Part shown: one piece after another, positions 51,301-60,300 of the stretch
How positions within the stretch are numbered: position 1 is the first letter of the stretch
Layout of the letters: each line of letters begins with the position of its first letter
From: Micropterus salmoides
Lineage: Eukaryota > Chordata > Actinopteri > Centrarchiformes > Centrarchidae
Assembly (NCBI RefSeq): GCF_014851395.1
Contig: NW_024040928.1
Span: 12,911,012-12,975,011, forward strand
Length of the DNA stretch: 64,000 nucleotides
Reading direction: 5' to 3'
Notes under the pieces: model-generated
The model's database searches: none
Seen by the model: the letters and a program-made list of their open reading frames with translations, nothing else
What the model was told of the DNA's origin: nothing
Program-made: the position numbers and the translations under genes

Positions 51301-54300
51301 AACTTGGCTCATACTGTAGGAAGTAAGGTAGTTAGCCAGACATGCTAACAATATCATCTTACCTTATCTTATTACACTTTTGCACGTGTGTTTTTGGTTT
51401 TGGAAAGATAAATGAAAACTGTGAATACAGACTATTGATCTTATGTGTTTCAGCAACAAGGAAGTTACACTCTCTTTGCCATTGCATTGACAAGTTCCAT
51501 AAATTTGCAGCACAAAGTAAGCTAGTTGAGCTAACTTAACTGTGAACTAATTAGGGCTGAATGTAAATCTGCACTGAAGATCATCTTTTTAATCTGATGC
51601 CTGTGGTGGATATGTGTTGTCAGGCCATATGAAAATGTGGAAGTGTGTTCCCAGCTTTGAGAAATCTGTAGTAGGCTGTGTGAACCATAGACCGTATAGA
51701 AGAAGTGGACGTAGTCATTGTGACGTCACCCGTTGAATTGTGAACTGCTGTTTTGAAGCCTCAAGTTTGGCCGATAGGGCGCCGCCATGTCGAGTTTTTG
51801 CAACCAGGAAGTGCCCGGAAGTGACGATACAGCGGAGCTAAAGGCCGTGTGCGGAGCTAGCTAGCTTGCTTAGCTAGGTGCATCTGTAACTCACGTTAAC
51901 TGTCATTTTAACAGGGCTGATAACTTTGTCTAGCAAACAACAGTCTTAAAACTAAATGTACTCACCAGAGAAAGTGAACAGCCAACTCCTAATAGGCTTT
52001 TTTCTCTTGGTGCTAGTTAAATTTACACAGTGCCGAGGGTACGAGTCGGCTCTAGCCTGATTGACAGGTCGCCATGGTAACGACTTGTCAATCATAGATA
52101 ATCCCGCCCTGAAACATACTCTGCTTTGTAGTCCATTTTAAAATAAATGGGACCATAATTTACTAAATGAACATCATTTTGTATTGAAGAAGATGTGAAA
52201 CTAGCGACTGAGACCATAAACTCATCAGGAAAGTGTTTACTGGGGTAATTATTCAGCTGAGAAGTAGGGTAATTTTCCCATTATTTCTAATGGAGCCGGA
52301 CTTCTTTTTGCAAACAGAAGAGTCGCCCCCTGCTGGATTTTCAATAGAATGCAGGTTTCAGGGACTTCCGCATTGGCTTCATATTGTAGACCGGAAGCTT
52401 CCCGCTTGGTGTGAACCCATCAGAGCCAAAACATTTTTACGTTGATATATCCAGCGATTTTTCACAGCATATATTTTGAATAGTAACATTAACGATGACT
52501 CCATTCCGTTGAGTGTCGCAGTGAGCCATGTCAGTGAGTGGGCATGGACAGTAACAGAGCCCTGGAACTGACTGGCCTCAATGGAATGCAGCCATCATTG
52601 ATAGTATTAATTAATGATTTCTTGTGCTTTCCATGCTTTGACAAGTCAAAATGTCTTCTGCAAAATGAATCTATAGCAGCTGGGAGTTAAGTGACAAAAC
52701 TATAAATGGAACAAATGAGAAAAGGGCAGCATTTACTCTTACTAGAGCCGCATGCACACCACTTCAAGATTAGGAGAAAGCCAAAGTTCAACGGGACCGC
52801 AACACCAAGTTGCTGTTGATAAGCTGTGGTTTGACAATTGCTGCTCAGGGGAGGGGTTGAGCAAACTATCTTTGCACAACTGCAGCAAAAGTAAAACTAA
52901 TAGATACACATTAGTACTCATACATAGGGCCTGATTTACTAAAGGTTTGCATGAGTAAAAATGTGTGCAAACTTGATATCACCAGCAAATTAACATGTAA
53001 GCTGATCTACGAACATAGTGCACGGAGAATGACGTGTTTAAAAAGTGCAAGATAGCACCTGTTGTTCATTTACTACTTTTGCCTTAATGAATGTGCTATT
53101 TGGGGCGTTTCAATTTTATTGTGTAAAGTAATGGGAGGGTAACATGCAAATGCATTTATTTACTACACGCAATGTGATCTAACAAGTCTAAACGCAATTT
53201 CATGTGAGTGCAACAGCCTCTGTATTAAATACGTTTGAAAGGAAAGTGCAAACTGCCAAGTGTTGTGCAGAGATGGCTGCTGTTATTGCTGTGAGGAGAC
53301 ACAGCTGTAATGATAGAAGATGTGGAGAAATTAAAAATATTGGATATTATATAATTTTATTTTATTTATTCCTTGAACTATATGAATTGAATTGTTTTGG
53401 GGGTTTTCCTTGAAACTTTGGCAAAACTGTTGTATTAACAGTCATGCCAATAAAGCAAATTTTAATTGAATAGAATTGAGAAAGGGTTTTTGTGTCAATA
53501 ATATGGCATGACAGAGGAACATATAACGCGCACATTGCTCCTCTCCAGCCATGCCATATTGGAACTGTTGGCTGACCTAAGGGCTGATTTGGAGCCAGTT
53601 TTAAAAAAAGGAGTCACGCAATACCTGCCATGCCCAAACTTCTTGCAACTCTGCATTTCCACGCGCAGTGTGCGCTGCAGAGAGCTCCCAGCTGCAGTAG
53701 TGCATGGATCACGTGTAAAATTCATCCAGCCAGAGGGAACGATCACCAACTGTTCACAGCGCGTTTTTCTGGTGTGCTGTCCCAAGCAGGCAGGATGGGC
53801 AGGTCCGTATGATTTTCACATACTCAGGACGCACTAAATAAAACAACGTTTTTACCCAGTGGCTGCTTTCCCTCCCTACTATCCGTGGCGGAAGCCATTG
53901 AAACATGCAAAACCCTCATTTTAATACTGCCACCTCCATTGTGTTTGAACCTGTTGTCATCTACACAATAACATGTACTACAGTTACACATGCAATATTT
54001 TAGAATGCACATGCTATTTAGTACTCTTTATTCGGGATGATAGTAAATCTGGCCCATACTGTACATGGATATGTACTTCACCAAAGGGATTAGTACTCGT
54101 GTGCTGTCACTTACACTGACTTTGTCACATTAACACTTACAAACTAACACTCTCTGTATCTCTCTCACAGACACACATGTTCACGCGCACTATTAAAACC
54201 TACCCCACGCATTCACACTCTTATAGCAAATTTGACGCACAGGCTGTTGCGGTGTCTCCAGGGCACACACGCAAGCTCTCACACACACACACACACTCGC

Positions 54301-57300
54301 TTTCGAGGCATCCAGACATTGCAGGGGACAGGTGGTGTGTGTCCAATATTCATCATAATTTCAGACAGTACCAGGTGACTGTCTGAGTGGGCTCTCCTGA
54401 GGAGGGGGATGAGATGCTGCTTGGGTGTGGAAGAGACAGAAAGAGTGGGTGAGGCAGGGGAGAGACAGAAAGAGAGGACATGTGTAAGCAAGTAACTCTT
54501 ATCTGTGTCTGTCTGGGTCTGTCTGAAAGTTGTGTGTGTGCGCTGTTTTATGTGTGCGAGGGATTCCGAGCAACGTTGACAGAGCCTTCCCCACAGACAG
54601 ACCAGTGTTAAATATTTAAAGCCCAGACAGGCTGTGGTGTTGCCACAGTAATGTGTCTGTCTTATAGCGCTGGAGACCAAGAGCATGCCACTCGCTCTCT
54701 TTCTCTCTCACACACACACACACACATACACTGAGTACTGCAGTGGTAGAAGATATGATGCACACAGACAAACCGTACACCTTTGCGTGCAGACACCGAC
54801 AGACAGCACGCTTTCACCGGCAGGTCACACGCAATCTTTGTTGTTCACATCAATCTTTTACTCTTTTGTGCATTTGTGCCATGTAATGGAATATCGAACA
54901 ACCTCTGCAAATTAAATCATCGTAATTATCCTGCAAGTGCTGCATGGTTTGTACATACCATATGCAACTACTGCAGTCTAGGATGTACCTTCAAACAGGC
55001 CTCTCTTGTAAAGTTCCACTTTGTGAACTGTGAAGTGTTAGATATACCATAATAGTTTGAATATTGGGCTCCCACGATGTGACTATTATATTGTGCCTTG
55101 GTAAGTAAATATTTATGTGCTAATGCCTAATGCACACTAGAGGATTTTTAAATCTTAACCGATTTTTAAAAGTTGGGATACCACAGACGTAATGAATGAA
55201 TTCATCCGATTGTGTATACTTTAATCATAAGAGAGCACATTCCAGGTGATTCTGTCAAGACACAGGACCACACACTTTATAATAAATGATTTCATGGAAG
55301 CGGTTGTGGGGACTTGGAATCTCACCGAAACCAGCGTTATCAAACTTGACTTAAGACATAAACAAACATGGAGGCAGACTGTTGTCGTCAGCTCGTTGCA
55401 CTTGTGTGTGCTATGTTTTGCAGTAAAAAATTAAAAAAAGAAAATACAACTGTGGATGAACAGATGAACTCATGGCTTAGAGGGAGGAATTAGCATGGTT
55501 TATACATACTATAGTGCGAGCAAATACGCAACACGTTGGTGACGCTTCCCAGTCACCTCACTCTCATTGGCTGTTGCAGGTTTCTGATTGGAGGCACGTA
55601 AATATGCAGTCTGCAACCTTAGGATTATGTCTATAAACCTCTCACAATGCATGATCATTTGGGCTGGTAATCGGTTACGACTTGCCTTAGTTCTGGAACG
55701 CCCCAGCGATTGTCGGGAGGGGCGAATCGGACCCTTTGCCAAGTCATGTTTCTGAATAATAAACTATCTCATTTGCAGGTTTGAACTACCGAAATCTGAC
55801 TGATGAATTGTTGGATCCGCTGGCCGCTCTGCAGCCAGTTCTGACCAGTCAGAACGTACTGTCCATCTCCAAGCTTGCTAATCGGCTGCCTGTGCTGGGT
55901 GGTGGAGGGGCAACAGTCTCCCCCAGTGCAGTCCATGCAGTATGGCTGCAGAAGCTGTTTTGGAAGGGAGACCCCCAGTTGCTGAAGAGACCCCCACAGA
56001 GCGATCAAGACTACCTCCATGCGTATGACACCTGTGCCAAATACTTGGACAGGCTGGTGCCCGCTGACGCTGTCCACTTCCTGGATAGCATCACCTTCTC
56101 ACCTGATGCAGTCAAACATGTAAGCCTAAATATGGTCAAACAATAGTGATGTTTGCATTTTTTAAATTTTAGTTTTTTCTTGAAGTCTAGCCATCTTTTT
56201 CACATGAATTACTGAATGCCAGACAGAAAAGAGTGTAACAAAGTACAGTGTGAAGGAGGATCTATTTTTTATTACCATCTCAGACAGGAACTGGTGGGAG
56301 TTGGGCAGACAGACAATTTGAAATTGCAGCCCAGAAGGTACTGTGGTTGGTTCTAGGCAGCCACCCAGACAGGATTCATATTGTCTAAAAGGAGGGATGG
56401 TGGGGATTTCTAATCACCACATCAAACTGTCATATTCCTCACTCTCTTCAGAGTACAGAGCCCCCCCCTGTTCAATTTTTGTAACATCAAAAGCCCTTTC
56501 CTAATTTTGAATACATTATTCTGTTCACATTCACACTCTGTCACCTCAAATCACATACCGGTCGTGATTTATAAAAGAAATTATAAAATTGCACAAGAAA
56601 TGTCAGCTACATAATTACAGCACTCTGAAAAATTGTCCTGCAGAGGACTTAAAGTGCCTAGGCACACCTTATCAATACTAGCCTTTTTTTTCATTCTGGC
56701 ACACTGCCACCCCCCAGACCTTCCCTTTTCTTCCACTTTTGTCATATGTACCCTCTCTTTCCTTATGACTCCACTAGAGCTGATTGATCCCTCTATACAT
56801 CAGAGCCAATTAAACTCCAATTCCCAGCAGGCACTGTTCACACTGTGCTTTTTAACATGCAGATTACCTCTCAGAAACCCACTGTCTGCTCTCTCTTCTC
56901 TCACCCTGCTCCTCTTTCCTTTTTTTCCTGTCCTTTTTGAACCCTCAAAGGGGAATTCTTGACCTTTCTCACTGTTAGGAATGCATCTGACCTTTCACAA
57001 GCCCATTGCCCCCCGCCTCCCCATCCCACAAGGCCTAGAGATGAGAGAGATGACCTCCTACTGGACATATATTTTGAAGGGAAACAGAGTGTTGGCACCC
57101 CCCAAGTAGTATTATACAAGAAGTATTTATCATCTTACATCTTTAGCATCTTTGGTGGGAGCATCCTCCCTTGCTCAACCTCCAGCCTGTTTGTACACTT
57201 TCACACACATATGCATACTCACTTACCCTCAAAAGAAATTTTGAGGTTTGTCAGGAAACTCCATTTGAGTGATCATCCTGCCCTGGCAGAGAAAAGAGCT

Positions 57301-60300
57301 GTCCTTCTGAGTAGCAAAATCTAGCAAATGCAGAAGTATGAATAGCATTTGTCTGAGTGTGTGGCTGACTTAGCTCAATGATTTTTAAGTGTCTTTGTGG
57401 TGTTAATGTAAGTGTGGGTCTGTGTGCTTCCATGAAAGTGTGTGAAACCTCCGACAGCCAAAAGGCCCTCTCTTCTCTCCATGAATGGTTAACCTGTTCT
57501 CACTGAATCGAATCAGTTACACCAGGCTGGCAGCTATGGTCTCTCTCACTTACACACTCCTCTCACACACGTACACACATGCTACTCAAATTACTGATGG
57601 TATTTTGGGGCAGATAAATTGGGGTTATACCTGCTTCTCTTAAGTTTGAAATTAACATACATAACTTGTGGACCTCTTTCCCTCTCTTTGTTCAATTTGA
57701 CCCCCACCCCCAACCCAATCCTCATTCTGTTCCTTCCTTCCGTCCTGTTCCATCTCCAGCTGAGCATCCAGGCGAGGTCGGAGGTGATAAAGCGAGCCAC
57801 CAAAGCCCTGCGCCAGCTGGGCGAGAAGAGCAAGAAGAGAGGAGGCGATGGTACTGGGGAGCAGGAAGGGACAGACCCAGCAGGGATGACTTTTGATGAG
57901 GCTCTAGCACACCTGCAGCAATCACAAGCCCACCTGGATACCCTGAGCCATGCCTTCATACTGTCACTCAAAGACAGCCAGCAGGTAGACCCCATCTGCC
58001 AGACACTAAAGCCATTTTCATTTCATCAAGAGTACAAGTCTGTAAATGTGTGTTAAATGATCAGTTAAAAGAACACACAAAGACCAATAGAGATTTTTCC
58101 ATTGTTAAGGTAAATGTCAACTAGTGTGGACATACAGTAGATGCCCAGATTGCTTGCTGCAGTGACTCATGGCCGTGCTTTAGCATATATCTTGAGTGAT
58201 CAGTTCAATGTCTTAAGTTAAAATACTAAGGCATTGTGAATTATATGCAGCTAAATCTGGTGGATTTCTGTAGGAAACTCATAGAAATTGCATGAAAGGG
58301 AACTTTTAGGCTTGGCAAGAAAAGTCATAGGTTCAACTTTTCTTGGCAAGTCTAAAAGTTCCCTTTCAAAAAAGTGCCTTTGCTTGCTCACCTTAAAAAA
58401 AAATAGACTTAGCTTTATTATCTGGATGAATTTTAGAATATATTTTTGAACTATTTAAGTCTACAGACCATGGAAGAAATGATGATAATGTGTTGTTTTT
58501 TTATTACTGAAAGGGCAGAATTATTTCTTTGGATAAAGCTAATCACCTACTACTTTATGATGACACACTGTAATGTCCATCTGCAAGAGAGATGTGTTTA
58601 ATGTGTGTGTCTTTCTTCTTGTTAATTAACAGGCAAATTGACTCAATAGTCTGTCTCGAAACGCTTTTGATTAAGACTCAGTCACAACCTTTGGGACATG
58701 TATACACTTGCGCACACACTTGATCGCTGACGTCCTCTTCCCTTGACTGTTCATGGGGTCACCTGTGTTTGTGTGTGCTGTATATTCCCGGGCTGGTTCT
58801 GCTCGACTAAGCTCTTCCCAGCCTTACCGGGACCAGTCAAGGGTATATTAATGTAAATCTATGTGCTGCTGTTTCAAATGAGCCCTTCCACATGGTCGTA
58901 TATGCAGGATGGACACCATGCTGTATCTCATTAAGCAAAGTCACACGGACTTACTCCACTGTCACCTCTCTGTTGGTAGATGGGTGGGTGCGTGTGTATA
59001 CACAAAATGTATGTGTGGCTAGAGAGAGGGGACGTTATGATGTGGCAAGCTATGAGATATCCATGAAAACCGGTCATTTCTGACTCCCACACCGTGCTAG
59101 TTTATAATATTTAGCCGGTTTTATTTAGCCCATGCACACACACAACCTCTACATTGTAACTTCCTTTCTACTGGTGAAGGAAGCAATTGGATCTTTGGAG
59201 ATAGATAAGAAGGATATAAGAACCAGGAAAAGGGCAGATAGGTAGATAAAGATAGATAGGAGGAGCCCTGTAGGCTTTGTTTGGCAATACTGTGGTCATT
59301 TATCAAGTGTACGTAACCAGCTCCTGGGAATATTAGTTTATTTGTAGATGAATCCACCACAGGTGCCTTGACGTACCATGAGGACAGCAAATTACATACC
59401 AAAGAATAGCTGTGAAAAAGATAACATTTTGCTGTGGACAAATTACTATACAAGTTAGCACAGTCCTGTATTTAACCTTCGATGTTTTGATATCATGTAC
59501 AATGAAAAATACTGTACAGCATAAAAACCATGCCCATGATTAGGTTTCATAAGGCTGTAGCATGCAAGGCATTTTTTTTTATTTGATAGAGACTGTAGAA
59601 AGATGACAGGAAATGACGTAAGAGAGGGATGGAGAATGACATGCAACAAAGCTCCACTGGCGTGATACAAAATGGGGACATTGAAATTAATGGTTGACAT
59701 CTTAACCTATATTTCAGCAGGCAAATATCCATGCAGCCATCAATTGTTCCATCCTTTGACAGGGACACACAGACTGGCCCAAATGGCCCTTTCCCCACAA
59801 CCTTCCTCTAATTCTTCCTTCGTGTCCTAGGTCTGCCCTAGAGTTTTCTCTTAGCAGTTTATTCCTACAACACAGTTGAAAGGAAGTAGCCAAGGGGCAC
59901 CCCTACTAGATGCCCAAACCAAGCTACTTTTCGTAAAACCAGCCAGCATGCGGAAAAGACTCATATCTCGCACTTGTACCCTTAATCTCTCTAAGTCAGT
60001 ATCCTAATCTTGTGATCATCACAATGCAACAAAGCATTGAAAGCTTAGTTTTGTAGCACAGTTCTGTCACAATCTAATGTTACCCAACCAGCCACTCTAC
60101 AATCTTCAGCTAGGCGTTGATATTCTGCCAGTGAATATAATATGAAAATCCTATATCATGAATATATGAAGGCCATATATCATGAATATCATATGAATAT
60201 CAATACCCTGTCCTAAATATCTTGTCAGTGAATATTACAGGAGAGGTGACAAAGGGCATCCCAGTCCAATGCCAACGCTGATTGTGCTTGATGTAATGCC

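Larger units (their letters stand above)
49236..55778 (+). other. nbas: nbas intron, 6.5 kb, with SINE and DNA elements
   Basis: Contents recognised: SINE (50883-51078), common fish repeat (51688-52400), Harbinger relic (52927-54055), CA tracts near 54275-54300 and 54710-54725, and TIR element copy 2 (55130-55515). The stretch 49240-50870 shows nothing I recognise. Confidence 0.65.
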
